The notes below the pieces were generated by a model that was not told the origin of the DNA, searched no databases, and saw only the letters and a list, made by a program, of their open reading frames with translations. The translations under genes were made by a program, and so were the position numbers. This document shows, piece after piece, positions 32,162 to 43,324 of a DNA stretch of 64,000 nt. Each line of letters begins with the position of its first letter. The first letter of the stretch is position 1. This stretch comes from Mycocentrospora acerina. Its lineage: Eukaryota; Ascomycota; Dothideomycetes; Pleosporales. The DNA is taken from positions 682,001 to 746,000 of the forward strand of contig JAKUHH010000041.1 in NCBI GenBank assembly GCA_022701365.1, read 5' to 3'.

Positions 32162-34513
32162 ATGTCCGCGAACCCGCCGCCAGTCGCCTCGTCCAGCAAA
32201 GCCAGCGCGTCTTCAGGGCCTGTCTCTCCCGCGCAGAACCAGCCTACCTCTATTTCCACTACCAGCTTCTTTGGCCAGCCGCGGGGTACCTCCGGAACGG
32301 CGTCGTTAACTCGGTCGTCGCCAGCGCCACGCAACAGCCAGCAGAGTAAGAAGCAGCACAAGGGCTCCAGGCGTTTCCAGCAGCCGGACGAGGATGCCCT
32401 TGTCGAGTCGGTAAGTTGGCGACACTCCCTATGGCGACTATCGTCCGCTGACTGTTCAGCTCGCCATGCGTCCTTTCAACAACCGGAAGGGGCAGACGTC
32501 GATAACCCACCTCATGAACTTCAGTCTCCCACCACGCCCACAGGCCCATAGCCAGTCGCACGGCCAAGGTAGGAATTACCGTCGCAACCCTACCTGGGGC
32601 CTCGGCTCTGGCTACCATGCGATTGACAAGGCGAGGTGCGTTCTCACACTCCCTAGCATTCGTTTCGCGTATTCTTCGCGTTTTGTACAAACAAACAGTG
32701 GTGGCTGATTCGACATAGATATGTACACGCCAACTACCGTTTCATCGTCGACCCGCGCGGTGACTACCGCGCCCAGAGCGTGGACGCTGATATCCACCTG
32801 GACTGGAACAATGTCCTGCAGATATTAGCGTCGACCGTCTCCCAGGAAGCATCTTGTCCAATCTGTCTGGGGATACCGGTAGCTCCTAGGATGGCCAGGT
32901 GTGGTCACATATTCTGTCTGCCTTGTCTTATACGCTACATGCACTCTGAGGAAGACGGCAAGGCTCCTGAGAAGAAGGCGCGATCAAAGAAATGTCCATT
33001 ATGCTTCGATACTGTCTACACATCTGAGACGAAACCAGTGCGCTGGTATGAGGGGCAGGAAGGTGCGCCCCCACGAGAGGGGGGCGATGTTGTTCTCCGT
33101 CTAGTAATGAGGTCGGCTGGAAGTACGCTGGCCATGCCTCGCGACGGTGCTGATGCATTGGGCAAAGACGAAGATATTCCTTGGAACTTTGCCGCTGAAG
33201 TCATGGACTACGCGCGCGTAATGCGAGGAGGGCAGGATTACATGCTCGAGCAATTCGACTCGGAGATTCAAGAGCTGGAGCAACAAGGAAAGGAAGACGA
33301 AGTCATGTTTGGCGAGGACAACATGCAGTGGATGAAGAAAGCAGTTCGAAACATCAGAGAGGCAAAGGAGAATGTCAAAGGAATAGGCAATCCTCCCGAA
33401 ATGCCAATCAAGCCAGCAGAGCCCAAGGTCAAGAAACCCCCAATCGTCTTTCTTGAGGACGGCATGACTCCCGACATGTACACAGCACAGCACGCTGCGA
33501 GATCAGGCCACGATCTTACTTCGACATCCTCAAAGCCCGATACAGATGTAGACGTGGGATCATCTGAAAGACCTGCCCTCGGTAGTACGAACCAGAAAAG
33601 AACAATGTCTACTTCATCCCACTCATCGAAAACAAGTCACGGTATTGCATCAACGCTCGCCGAGATACGAAATCGACAACAACATGAACATCACCACACG
33701 CCCTCGGAATACTATTTCTACCAAGCCCTTCTTCACTACTATTTATCACCACTGGACATTCGGATCTTGAAAGCCGCATTTGGCGACTTCTCATCGCTTC
33801 CTTCGACTATTCTGCCCCGCGTTGAGCGCGTCTCGACCGGCCATGTCGTTGATGATGAGTTGCGGAGGCGTACAAAGTATCTGGCCCATTTGCCCTATGG
33901 ATGTGAAGTAAGCTTCCTCGAATGTGACTGGACTGATACCGTCGCGCCAGAAGTCCTTGATCGCTTCAAGCCTGAAATTGAGAAAAGGCGGCAAAAATAC
34001 CAGGAAAAAGAGAGCAGGGAGGAAAAGGCACGTCAGCGGGCAGAGAAGATGGAATATGCCGAGTTTACCTCTGCGCGAAGGAAGCGGCCTAGCATTTCCG
34101 AGCGGTTCTCTGCAGACGACTTCCAGCCACTGGCGCCAAGCAATGTTTCCGATGTCCCTCCTACAGCGGATGGAGATAGCACATCAACGTCGCCGCCATG
34201 GCCAACGCGTCGCGGCCACGGGTTTGCATCTCTTGCCTCGCCTTCGACAAGTCCATCGGCAGCACGCACTGTCTGGGGTACTACGGCCATAGCTTCAACA
34301 TCGCCAAACCTCGGGCCACAACAAGACCACGATGGTGAAGATGGCTGGCTTCAAGGTTGGGAGAAAGACTTGTTGCAAGAAGAGGACATGATTGCCCAAG
34401 CGCAGGCAATGTCCTTGGGCGAGGGAGAATCGTCGAAGAAGCAAGCAGGCGGAAAGAAGAAGAAGAATAAGAAAATCACGCTCATGAGCACGAATGTTAG
34501 GCGCGGCGCATGA
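32162..34513 (+). CDS. RING finger protein, RNF10/Mag2-like
   Basis: Exons 32162-32410, 32460-32635 and 32719-34513 give 739 residues. After a Ser/Pro-rich N-terminus comes the conserved block RGDYRAQSVDADIHLDWNNV, then a C3HC4 RING: CPICL, CGHIFCLPCL and CPLCFD (about residues 185-240). Downstream is YYFYQALLHYYLSPLDIRIL and YLAHLPYGCEVSFLECDW, typical of RNF10/Mag2 proteins. The C-terminus is Lys-rich (GGKKKKNKKITLMSTNVRRG). RNF10 and yeast Mag2 are linked to ubiquitination of stalled 40S ribosomes; the role here is inferred. The start ATG is the first in frame. Intron phases 0 and 2 close exactly. Confidence 0.93.
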
Positions 34514-34801
34514 TACACGTAGATGGAAGTAGATGTTTTTTTTTCTTGCGAATAGTTCACTGAGTAGCAATGGCGCGAAAGGGTTTTGAACGGAATAGAA
34601 ATGTTCTTGCATGAAATTTCCCCTTTTTTTTCTTCACGTCTACTAAAAGTCAAAGCCATGGGCCCCCCCAGATGACTACAAGCTTTAAACTCACCATATA
34701 ATATATATATACACCATTACCAAATATCCATTTTGTATACCAAAAACCCCCCCCCACCACCTTGTCTTTCCCTCGTAATTCTCCCATCATCTTCGCCCGC
34801 C

Positions 34802-35218
34802 TTAGATCATACACGCACCACACGCCGCCGTACCCCCCATCCTAATCGGCGGCCTCGAATCCACACGTCCCACATCCCTCCTCGCACCGTCACCACCGCT
34901 CCTTGGCCCAGAGTTCCCCCGTCCATGCATGCCCGCCTGGTAGCTTCCTGATGTGGGCGGCATGTTTGCAGGGCGAGCGAAAGATGATGTTCCTGTGGCC
35001 CGGTGGGGGGAGTTGCGCGCGGCGGCCCAGGAGTCGAGGGAGAAGAGCGTGGTGAAGTAGAGGGCGAGGAAGGTGAGGAGTGTAGTTTGGAGGGAGGAGG
35101 AGGAGTTGGTGGATGGCGAGGGGGATAGTCTGGGGAGGTGGGTGTTGTTAGTTGGGTTGTTGGTGAGGGAATGGATGGATGGATGGAAGGAAGGGGTGGG
35201 GTACTTTTCTGTGGACAT
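34802..35218 (-). CDS. Small single-helix protein, possibly SelK/SelG-like
   Basis: I propose exons 35218-35205 (MSTE plus two bases) and 35129-34802, 113 residues. The intron has donor GTACCC, branch-like CTAAC and acceptor CCCCAG, and removes a frame-compatible but low-complexity stretch; an unspliced 138-residue form is the alternative. After a Ser-rich start is one membrane helix (TTLLTFLALYFTTLFSLDSW), then a Gly/Arg-rich tail with GRGNSGPRSGGDGARRDVGR and a Cys pair near the end (ACGACMI). The order of helix, Gly/Arg tail and terminal Cys/Sec motif resembles the SelK/SelG family of ER proteins, in which fungi would carry Cys; this is a resemblance of layout, not a proven homology. It is divergent from the SPOUT1-like gene. 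Confidence 0.5.
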   Translation of the reverse strand: MSTEKYPTPSFHPSIHSLTNNPTNNTHLPRLSPSPSTNSSSSLQTTLLTFLALYFTTLFSLDSWAAARNSPHRATGTSSFARPANMPPTSGSYQAGMHGRGNSGPRSGGDGARRDVGRVDSRPPIRMGGTAACGACMI

Positions 35219-35573
35219 TTTTTTTTCTGCGGTGGGAATAGGACGGTGTGGCTTAGCCTATGGATGTGTTGATACGAGCTACTTCTGTAAAAGGGATTGT
35301 GATGCGGGACTTTGTCTTATATAAAGGTAGGAAGAGTTGCGAAAGTGCTGGTTGTTGCCTGATGATGACGGGCAGGGATGCGAGGAAGCTAATGCAGGGA
35401 CGGGAGCAGGGGTGGGCACGGACGGAAGTTTTCTTACTTTGTCAATGTGCTTGCGTCAAATGTTTGCGGTTACATACCTTCTCTCACGTGCTGCTTGTTG
35501 ATATCGCTCGTCCTGTTTATATTGGGTGATCTGCGCGACAACAGCATCTTTATCAAGATTGACTAGATTAAAG
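35219..35573. promoter_or_regulatory. Divergent promoter, SelK-like / SPOUT1-like
   Basis: This is 355 bp between opposed start codons, with no gene seen. TTATATAAAG near 35318 is a TATA-like element. Confidence 0.5.
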
Positions 35574-36905
35574 ATGGGGTCTGAAAACATGGTAGGCAGA
35601 GCACATGGAATCGCATATCGAAAAGCTAACTCTGGGCAGAAGCGCAAACTCTCATCTGTCGCCACCCATCAGAAGGGGGGAGACGATGACAGCAACAGTC
35701 CATCCAAAAAGAGGCGTGGTGATGCACAGGTGGACGAAATCGATACATCCAGGCCAACTGCACTGTTCAAACCAACTAGAGCAAGAGACTGGACTGTCAG
35801 CATCGCGTTGCCAGGTAGCTGGCTATTGAATGCAAAGAAACCTGACCACAAGACTATGCAAGTCGGGCGTATCGCCCGTGCTGCAGCTGTCTTTTGCGTC
35901 GATGAAGTAATCGTCTTTGACGACGACCCAGTCAACACAGCGCCAAGCTACGTATCTCCAAACTACATCCGCAAGGCCAAAGGCAAGAAGACGAAGCAGG
36001 AATTGCTTGATTCCATTCTTGAGGAGGACGAGCCCTGGCAGAATCCAGACCAATTCTTGTACCACGTTCTGTCCTTTGCCGAGTGCCCGCCTCATCTAAG
36101 GCACAACCACGACGACCCAAGCTTAAGTATCTTTCAGGTGCACAAGAACCTCGAGTGGGCCGGATGTCTGCCAAGTATGGATATGCCTCACCATTTGCGC
36201 GGACACGAGTGGTGCCAGTACCGCGAGGGAGTAGTTGTTGGCCCCGCGCCCGCACCATCATCATCATCATCATCATCTACTAAGAAGACAAAGAAACCCG
36301 CCGAAGCGCAGCAATACGTATACGTACACTGCGGCCTTCCATATGCAGTGCGCGTCCCTGTTCCTCAAGAAGCACCCATCGAGGCCGGGATGCGCACAAC
36401 CGTCCGTTTCTCCACGCCCGACGCGCCCCCCTCGTGGCCGCACCTTTCGCAAGAAGACTGCGATGCACTCGAGGCCACGGCCTGCGAGTCTAGTCTCCCC
36501 CGCCAGGAATCAGGCTACTACTGGGGATACACAGTGCGCCGCGCGCAGTCCCTCAGCTCCGTCTTCTCCGAGTGCGAATACCCCGACGGCTACGATTTCA
36601 CTGTTGGCACCTCGGAGCGCGGCGTCGACGTCCAGTCTGTTCTTCCCGGTGGCGATAACCAGGCTCCAGAGAAGTTTAAGCACCTGCTTCTTGTCTTTGG
36701 CGGCGTGGCAGGATTGGAACCGGCAGTTGCGAATGATCCCGTGTTGGTGGAGAAGGGGCTTGGAAAGTCGACGGCAAACGAGCTGTTTGATGCATGGGTA
36801 AATCTTGTGCCTGGACAGGGAAGCAGGACCATTAGGACGGAGGAGGCGGTCGAGTTTGGACTTTGTGCGTTGAAGCCGTATATCGATTCAATGTATGGGT
36901 CTTGA
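35574..36905 (+). CDS. SPOUT-class RNA methyltransferase (SPOUT1/C9orf114-like)
   Basis: The frame runs from the ATG at 35574 to 36905. An intron at 35592-35639 is likely (ATG|GTAGGC donor, GCTAAC branch, GGGCAG acceptor); it is 48 nt and stop-free, so spliced (427 residues) and unspliced (443) forms both stay in frame. The N-terminus is Lys/Arg-rich (SPSKKRRG), nuclear-looking. Conserved blocks are DWTVSIALPGSWLLN, GRIARAAAVFCVDEVIVFDD, HNDDPSLSIFQ-like sequence after HLRHN, PHHLRGHEWCQYREG, and the knot region HLLLVFGGVAGLEPAVANDP with NLVPGQGSRTIRTEEA. These fit the DUF171/SPOUT1 family, bound in animals to centromeric and small RNAs. A TCA repeat at 36256-36277 encodes poly-Ser in an insert. 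Confidence 0.9.
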   Translation: MGSENMVGRAHGIAYRKANSGQKRKLSSVATHQKGGDDDSNSPSKKRRGDAQVDEIDTSRPTALFKPTRARDWTVSIALPGSWLLNAKKPDHKTMQVGRIARAAAVFCVDEVIVFDDDPVNTAPSYVSPNYIRKAKGKKTKQELLDSILEEDEPWQNPDQFLYHVLSFAECPPHLRHNHDDPSLSIFQVHKNLEWAGCLPSMDMPHHLRGHEWCQYREGVVVGPAPAPSSSSSSSTKKTKKPAEAQQYVYVHCGLPYAVRVPVPQEAPIEAGMRTTVRFSTPDAPPSWPHLSQEDCDALEATACESSLPRQESGYYWGYTVRRAQSLSSVFSECEYPDGYDFTVGTSERGVDVQSVLPGGDNQAPEKFKHLLLVFGGVAGLEPAVANDPVLVEKGLGKSTANELFDAWVNLVPGQGSRTIRTEEAVEFGLCALKPYIDSMYGS

Positions 36906-37263
36906 GCGAGTTAAACAGTGGAAGATAGAAAAACGGCGAAATGCGAGGTCAAGATGGGTAGTTTTTGCCTATTGATGGAGCAAGATATATAGGTTTATTT
37001 ATGGTGTGACAGATATCTTCTATATCAACGAAAGCTGTTAGTCCACGAACATCTATAAGCTTCACACAAACAATGAGGATCTGACCAATCACCACCTAGC
37101 CCTCCATAAAGCAAACCATGCTTCAGCTTTTTATAAATACCTCGATTGGAAATAAAGTCAAGTTCAGCCACCTCGTCCAAGTCATTAACATCACATGTCA
37201 AAGCACTCTCTACCAACTCATCTTATCGTATTCTCATTACTAAAGAAGAAGAGACATTAATCC
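36906..37263. other. Convergent 3' region
   Basis: Nothing beyond A/T-rich 3' sequence is seen between the SPOUT1-like and PTH11-like genes. Confidence 0.6.
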
Positions 37264-38779
37264 TCACACGCCCTGAAACTCCACCCTCATCTCACTCTTC
37301 ATATGTACTCTCTGCTCCTCAACTTCCGTGTCTCTCCTTCTTGCAAAATCTTTACACGCAACTCCCCTCATCACATCATCCACCATATATACCCCCTCGT
37401 CCGCAAACTCAATCGACTCAGCATACACATCCTCCTCGTCCCTTTTCCTACCGCGTTTCATCGGTGCGCTCCCCACAGTCGGAACCGACTTCCCAATCAT
37501 GTACGAACTCGACTGTGACCTTAAGTTTGCCGGATATTTCCTTGAGTGCGTGTTGTTGTGTGAGGGGGAGAGGCTGGCGAATAGCGTCGTCCATGTATGA
37601 AACAGGGGCCGGAAAACGGGACGTATGAGCGGGAGAGAAGCTGGGGTTTGGTCAATATATGCTATTCATTGGCAAAAGGGGTCAGATGGAAGCGGAGAAC
37701 GAGGGGTGTACATACTTGAAAATGAAGCTAGGTTCACGTCGCAAACAGCCCATATTTGGTCGTCGAGCCCGTCCCATGTAAGATCTATGTCTTTTTTCTT
37801 ATCAAGGGCAAGAGTGTGAACTATAGTGCCGAGGGCGGAGCCGCAAACACTAAGGGTGGGACTGGTCAATTTTGCGGAATGTAAGATTTAGATTAAACGG
37901 CAGAGGAAGGGGGGCGGTGAATGAAAGAACGCACAGGATTCCAGATGCGAATACTGCTGCAACGGCAATTTTACGCCCGGGTGGAAGATGGAGACGCCAT
38001 ATTTCGATAATCGGGCATAGTAGAATAGCGAGTTCGATGAGGAAGTGGGGAATTCCGGCGCCGAAAAGAGACATCATGGGTGTAAGAGGACATGTACCTG
38101 GGATCTCCTTGTCCCAGAACTTGCGGATTGGTTGGCATTGCATGCTGATGAGCGTAACCTATGTCTATAAGTATCATTTTGGGGTAAAATATCTTGATTG
38201 TGACATACTCGTACAATGATCCAACAGACAGAGCAGAAGAAGAGGATCCGAATGGGCTGTCTTATCACTGACAGTCCAAACGTTCTCCAATAAAAACCTA
38301 GAACAACAAACTTCGATAATCCTACAGAGAAAGTGTACATCCCTAAGCAGTATTAGTCACTGCCGCATAGTTATTCGTGGAGATACCTACACATATCTGC
38401 CCAAAGATCGAGAAAATAGTGGCGCACAATCTGGGCTTCAGGAAGATCAACGTCTTCCAAATGGATTCCAAGACCCCATCGCATCTCTAGTGGAGTAAAT
38501 ATATTATCCCAATATTAGTACAACATCAACATACTATAAAGACTGATGAATGTAAAACCGCTTCCAATAATCTGCATTACAGTCAGCTCTCTGCATCGTA
38601 ATCTTGGTGAATGCCTCACTCACAAACGCGACAACAGCCAAATAGTCTTCCCATACAAGCTGTGGTGTTCTCATCATACGTCTTCCTATTATTCTTAACA
38701 CAAGCGCTGCTGCTGCTGCCGTATAGGGGATAATAGCCGCGGCATACAGCTCAGGCTGTCTGTTGGACGCCGAATTCAT
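37264..38779 (-). CDS. Rhodopsin-domain seven-helix membrane protein (PTH11-like)
   Basis: Seven exons (38779-38624, 38571-38535, 38486-38391, 38342-38209, 38158-37935, 37849-37716, 37640-37264) join in frame to 385 residues. Hydrophobic segments match the fungal rhodopsin domain: YAAAIIPYTAAAAALVLRII, YLAVVAFIIGSGFTFISL, VGLSKFVVLGFYWRTFG, IRILFFCSVCWIIVRVTL, FGAGIPHFLIELAILLCPII and IAVAAVFASGILVCGSAL. The loop CQPIRKFWDKEIPGTC carries the conserved Cys pair. DLTWDGLDDQIWAVCDVNLA and SLPLIRPVF are the family's late signature, and RWGLGIHLEDV the early one. The tail is acidic/basic and cytosolic. Family members include candidate surface receptors such as Magnaporthe PTH11, but without a CFEM domain here. 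Exon 2 is only 37 nt. Confidence 0.9.
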
Positions 38780-40719
38780 GGCCGGGTATTAGGGTCAACG
38801 CCCAAGGTATTTGGGAATGACAATCGACTGTATCAGCTGGTCGGCGAGTAATAATATACTTTGAATGTCTCGCCCGTAATGTAAAAGTGAGCTGTAACGT
38901 TTGTGCAGCTGTGATATCTCGGTATCAGTTGCTTTTGGTTCCCAGTGATCGGTAGGAGTGGCGCGCGTTTCACATAGGAAATTCCTTCGTTCAGACTAAC
39001 ATTAAACGCGCTGAGTATTGCGAGTATGGGAAAAGGTAGTCAACCTAAACGTAATTTTATCTGGCAAACTGGCGGGCGAAGCTGCGCTGCAAAGGCGCGC
39101 TGGTGAGGTAGGCATTGGCCATAGTGGGATAGGTAAGTACAGTAAGGGCCCCCTTCTCAACGCTTTTGCAACGAAAATCGCCAATCAATCGCATGACTTT
39201 TGTTGCTTTTCAACGAAGTTTCGGGGGTATTATCCAGTGAATGGGTAAATGAGTACAGTCGATATTTGCTTTTTCTAGTCGCCGTACATTTTGAGATCTG
39301 ATCGGCAACAGTTTTCGAGAATGACGCATCTGTCAACTGACCGTTCAGATTAGATAAACGTTTGTACTCGGTGCCTGATTGGGGAAATTTTAAACGAAGA
39401 GTGACGGTTAAGGAAAGGGCGAGGCAATTTGTGGTAATAACGGGAGAGGCTGGGGAAAGGGCTAATCATACTTACATTTGCCAGCTCTTGGCGGAACATC
39501 TTTCGAGCCGCTTGAAGAAGCCAAAACTTGTGTATGCATCACCTAACAAGATCTGAATTAGGTAAACCAAGGCGAACGTAAATCATGAAAAAAGAATGGC
39601 ATACTTGACTGGACGTCCTATGAAGATGATTACCTCGTACGATCGAACCTAGTGAGCAATAGCGTTGACGTGTCTTCGAATTAACAAGACACCTCAGAAG
39701 CTGTATTCAGATGTTTATGAAAATCATGGTCAATGCTAGATACTAATGAATGTGGGTTCACTGCAAAAAGCTCATGAGGTGTAGTATAGATGGGAAATTA
39801 TAAAGATCTCCCTTGCATTCCAACAGGCAGTCGGTAACCAATGTACTGTATCTCACTCGATGATCCACCTTGAGGCTCGTACATCGAGGATTGTGGGGAC
39901 CAAATAACAGCAAGCAAAGTGCTCGCAAAAGTGCAATTTTTTGAAAGTAAATTCTTCTGGTGGTTAGTGGCTGCTTACTGGAACGCCTATGAAGAGTAAT
40001 ATAGACAATATTGTCGTGGCGTACCTACACACTACATAGGATCATGTCAGATCGGCCGGGTATCTATCCGCAGTCAGGGGAATTTATGGATCCTGCATGC
40101 AGGTTGTACTCGCCTTGTTCCACGCCGGAGACAAGGGTTCAGGCGATCCTAATATTGTAAGCATCACAAGCTTCCTGTAAGCCAGAGGCAGCAAGTGTAA
40201 CAATACAGTGATGGCTCCTCACCCATTGATCTAGGTTAGGTGTACTGTTCTCCTCGATCCGTTGGCTAGACCTTGCATTTCGAGAACGTGCATTGAAAAC
40301 CTCACAATCCAAAGCTATGTCTGGTCATGCGCAATCATGACTGCTTGCTTGTTTTGACGAACTACGCCGCCGCCTCTACCGCGTCCTACGGTAGCCTAAA
40401 CTGGATGATATATTCGATTACCTGTTTAGATAGCCGGTAGGCTCAGATGCCCATCTAATCAGGTTCTCCCCAGTTGCTCGGCCATGCAAGAAGTGACAGT
40501 CAAAAAATTATTCTGTTAGATTAGAGTGGAGGAGCCAAACCAGGTGATGTGGACTGTGAAGAATAAAAAGAAGCTCATACACACACATTAGGAAAGTGTA
40601 CTCTACATCGAGCTATCCATCAATCTTCCCACATCAAGAGAGCACTACGAACGATGAAACACTGATATGACGGCCTGTACATGTCAACGACTCCACGATA
40701 ATATACACAAATCTAGATT
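38780..40719. other. Gene-free stretch of 1.9 kb, relatively A/T-rich
   Basis: No open frame above about 65 codons, no splice-linked series of frames and no family motif is visible. I could not recognise terminal repeats or transposon domains. The part next to 38780 is the promoter of the PTH11-like gene. The base composition is visibly richer in A/T than flanking genes. Confidence 0.55.
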
Positions 40720-41642
40720 CTACACAGGAGTCTGTGTCGTAGTCCCCCTAGTCTCCTTCTCCCTTTTTTTTGTCTCTCGCTGCTGTTTACGCAGTTCTCT
40801 CAGATCTGGTGGTTTCTCAATCCCCAGCCTTGTCCTCAGTTCATCAACATCAGTCTCCAGCTCTTCTTCCCAGTATACGTTGATCACGTCATCACTCTGT
40901 GCCCCATTTCTGGTCGCCCAAGGTCCATATATGTCCCAGAACCGTCTCCACTCCGCCTTCTTCAGTGTAAATGCGCTGAATACTGCGAAACCCGTCATGG
41001 GCAAGCCGGTGTTTGCGAATTCAAAGGCCTTCAGAGCGACCTCGCCCTCTCGAAAGACCGGAAGCCCAACCAACGCGTGGTAGAAATCGTGGCACTCGCG
41101 GTATCGCTGCATGACATATGCACATTCCTCATCGTCGATGTAACGCACATGGGCTCGTGTATCGGGTGACACGCCTTCGCGATCCAGCCAGTATGCGTAT
41201 GCGTAGCCCACAGTGTTGGAGGGAAGTTTGCGGAGGCGTGGTACGTCGAGAGTTGTAGATGTCAGGCGAGGCCTGTCGCGTAGTATGCGACGACCTGTGG
41301 GGCTAAGGAGCATGCGATTGCGGAGTTTGTCTATGAAGTAGGGTTGCGCAGTAGCTTCCCCAAAGTTTGCGACGAGATCTAAACCGTGTAAGAAGGCGTG
41401 ATGATTGTGATATCAAGGCTAGACAAACCGCCTCGTCTGGGATCTATAAAACTTCCAAGACCTGAGCCCAGCGCCAGGCCCAGTCTCTCCACACGCGTCA
41501 GCGGTACATGGCCTTCATAGTTTGGCCGTGGTCTATGGAGCACAGAGAAGCAGCGGAGTTCTGACTGCGCAGTGAGTGCTGGCCGTGAGGACGGATTCAC
41601 CAACAGACTCCGAAGCGGCGGTACAGATACGCGCCTCGCCAT
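40720..41642 (-). CDS. COQ4: Ubiquinone biosynthesis protein COQ4, mitochondrial
   Basis: Exons 41642-41429 and 41378-40720 give 290 residues. The N-terminus MARRVSVPPLRSLLVNPSSR is Arg/Ser-rich and acid-free, a mitochondrial presequence. HVPLTRVERLGLALGSGLGS and FGEATAQPYFIDKLRNRMLL are typical COQ4 segments. The metal motif HDFYHALVGLP with a downstream Glu (HDxxHx11E pattern) is intact. COQ4 organises the CoQ-synthesis complex on the matrix side of the inner membrane and has been linked to oxidative C1 decarboxylation of the ring. The intron uses an unusual GTTTGT donor, but phase and product fit. The C-terminus is extended and Lys/Arg/Thr-rich. Divergent from the SET gene by 351 bp. Confidence 0.96.
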
Positions 41643-41993
41643 TAGTGCAGCAGAAGAACAAATGCCTTGAGTGTGGTCAAGAGAACACGAGATCAGCAGA
41701 CATGCAATGACATGATGGACATCTCCACAGCTTTATCGATAGACGCCACACTCAGCCACAAGCACATCATTGAATGACTGGTAGCCAAAGTTCGGAGCAT
41801 ACTCTTTCAAACTCTTGCATTGCGCCATAATCGGCCATCTACAACAACCATTCACTCTCGGGTTCAAAGTTCTTGACGTCCGTTCGCCTCTCAATAACAA
41901 AAGTCTCGATTTGTTCGAGTCTTCCCGCGTCTCGTGTTATACCAAAACGCCACTGCGCCACACCTGTCTTCAAATATACAAAAGTCAACAAAC
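41643..41993. promoter_or_regulatory. Divergent promoter, COQ4 / SET-domain gene
   Basis: This is 351 bp with no gene; it must hold both promoters. No diagnostic motif was recognised. Confidence 0.5.
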
Positions 41994-43324
41994 ATGACAG
42001 CGGCGCTTAATCCCGGCGAGAAACACACTCGCTTTGTCGAGTGGGCGGAAGAGCATGGAGTTACTATCAACGGGGTTGCACCCGCCCAATTTGTTGACCG
42101 CGGAATGGGCATCGTGGCGGCAAGAGACATTAAAGTTAGTCACTGCCACAGTCTGCTATAACAAACCCAAACTAAATCATCAAGAAAGGAGAACAGCTAG
42201 TCCATGTCCGCAACACCTCGCTTGTTCACGTCGCCCTCCCATCTATCAAAGCATTGAAACTTCCCGACAACATCACCGTCCATGGAAAACTCGCCGCCTC
42301 GCTCGCAATATGGTACTCGGACCCTTCCCACAAGGACCATCAACTCTGGCAAGACGTCTGGCCCACCCAACAGGATTTCCTCAGCACAATGCCCATCTAC
42401 TACCCCAAGCGCGCTTCCACTCTCCTGCCCCCCGCTGCAACCCTCCTTCTCGCGGCCCAACGCTCGAAACTGGAAAAAGACTGGCTCTCAATCCAATCTC
42501 ACGTGTCCCAATCTGGCGTATCAAAAGAACTCTACACCTACACCTGGCTCATCGTCAACACCCGAACATTCTACTGGTCCTACCCAGACCTACCCTCTGC
42601 GTCACCCCGTCTCCCCAAGAAGAAGCCCAAGCTAACCGCCGACGACTGCTACGCCATGTGTCCCTTTATGGACTACTTCAACCACTCCTCTCTAGGCTGC
42701 AACCCCCAGCACAACAGCAAGGGCTACAGCGTCAGCGCAGACCGCGACTACCCCGCAGGCGAAGAAGTCTTTGTGTCGTACGGCCCGCACACCAACGACT
42801 TCCTCCTCGTTGAATACGGATTTATCCTTGAGGAAAACAAAAATGACGCCATCCCACTAGACGACTTGTTGCTTCCGCTGCTGGACGCACAGCAGGTGGA
42901 GGCGCTCAAGGAGGATGGGTTTCACGGGGGTTACTCGCTCCTTCCGACAAGTCCCGTCGTATGTCACCGCACGCAGGCCGTGCTAAGATTGCTAGTGCTA
43001 GATTCGAAGCGATATGCGGCGTTTGTAAAGGGGGATGATGACGGGAGTTTGGAGCAGGGGAAGCTGGATGCGTATCTAAGGACCGTGTTGGTTAGGTATT
43101 CGAGAAAGGTCATGGAGACTTTGGAAGATGTGGAGGACCTGGAGGAGGTGAGGCAGAAGGGGGACGACGATGACGATGACGATGATGATGATGATGATGA
43201 TGATGATGGTGGGGAGCAAGACGGAAATGAGCGGATACGCACTGAGCAAAAGGATGTTTTGTTGAAGAGGTGGAAGCAGATTCGTGATCTTGTCAACAGG
43301 GCGATAGAGGAGTTGGGGCGGTAG
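41994..43324 (+). CDS. SET-domain lysine methyltransferase, RuBisCO-LSMT-like class
   Basis: Exons 41994-42134 and 42185-43324 give 426 residues. It has the split-SET layout of the LSMT/SETD3/SETD6/Rkm group: FVEWAEEHGVTINGVAPAQF and GMGIVAARDIKKGEQLVHV at the N-terminal SET part, a helical insert (residues about 90-190), then CPFMDYFNHSSLGCN with the NHS motif, GEEVFVSYGPHTNDFLLVEY with the catalytic Tyr, and a C-terminal substrate-binding domain. Substrates in this class are ribosomal proteins and other non-histone targets; which one applies here cannot be told. A run of 15 Asp codons encoded by GAT/GAC repeats (43163-43207) lies in a late loop. The intron donor is GTTAGT, phase 0. Confidence 0.92.
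43163..43207 (+). repeat. GAT/GAC trinucleotide repeat encoding poly-Asp
   Basis: Fifteen consecutive Asp codons, six mixed GAC/GAT then nine GAT, in the C-terminal domain of the SET protein. Length variation between strains is likely. Confidence 0.95.

Noticed and set aside
38780..40719. Transposable element remnant
   Set aside because: No terminal repeats, target-site duplication or transposase/reverse-transcriptase motif could be seen; left as unassigned sequence.
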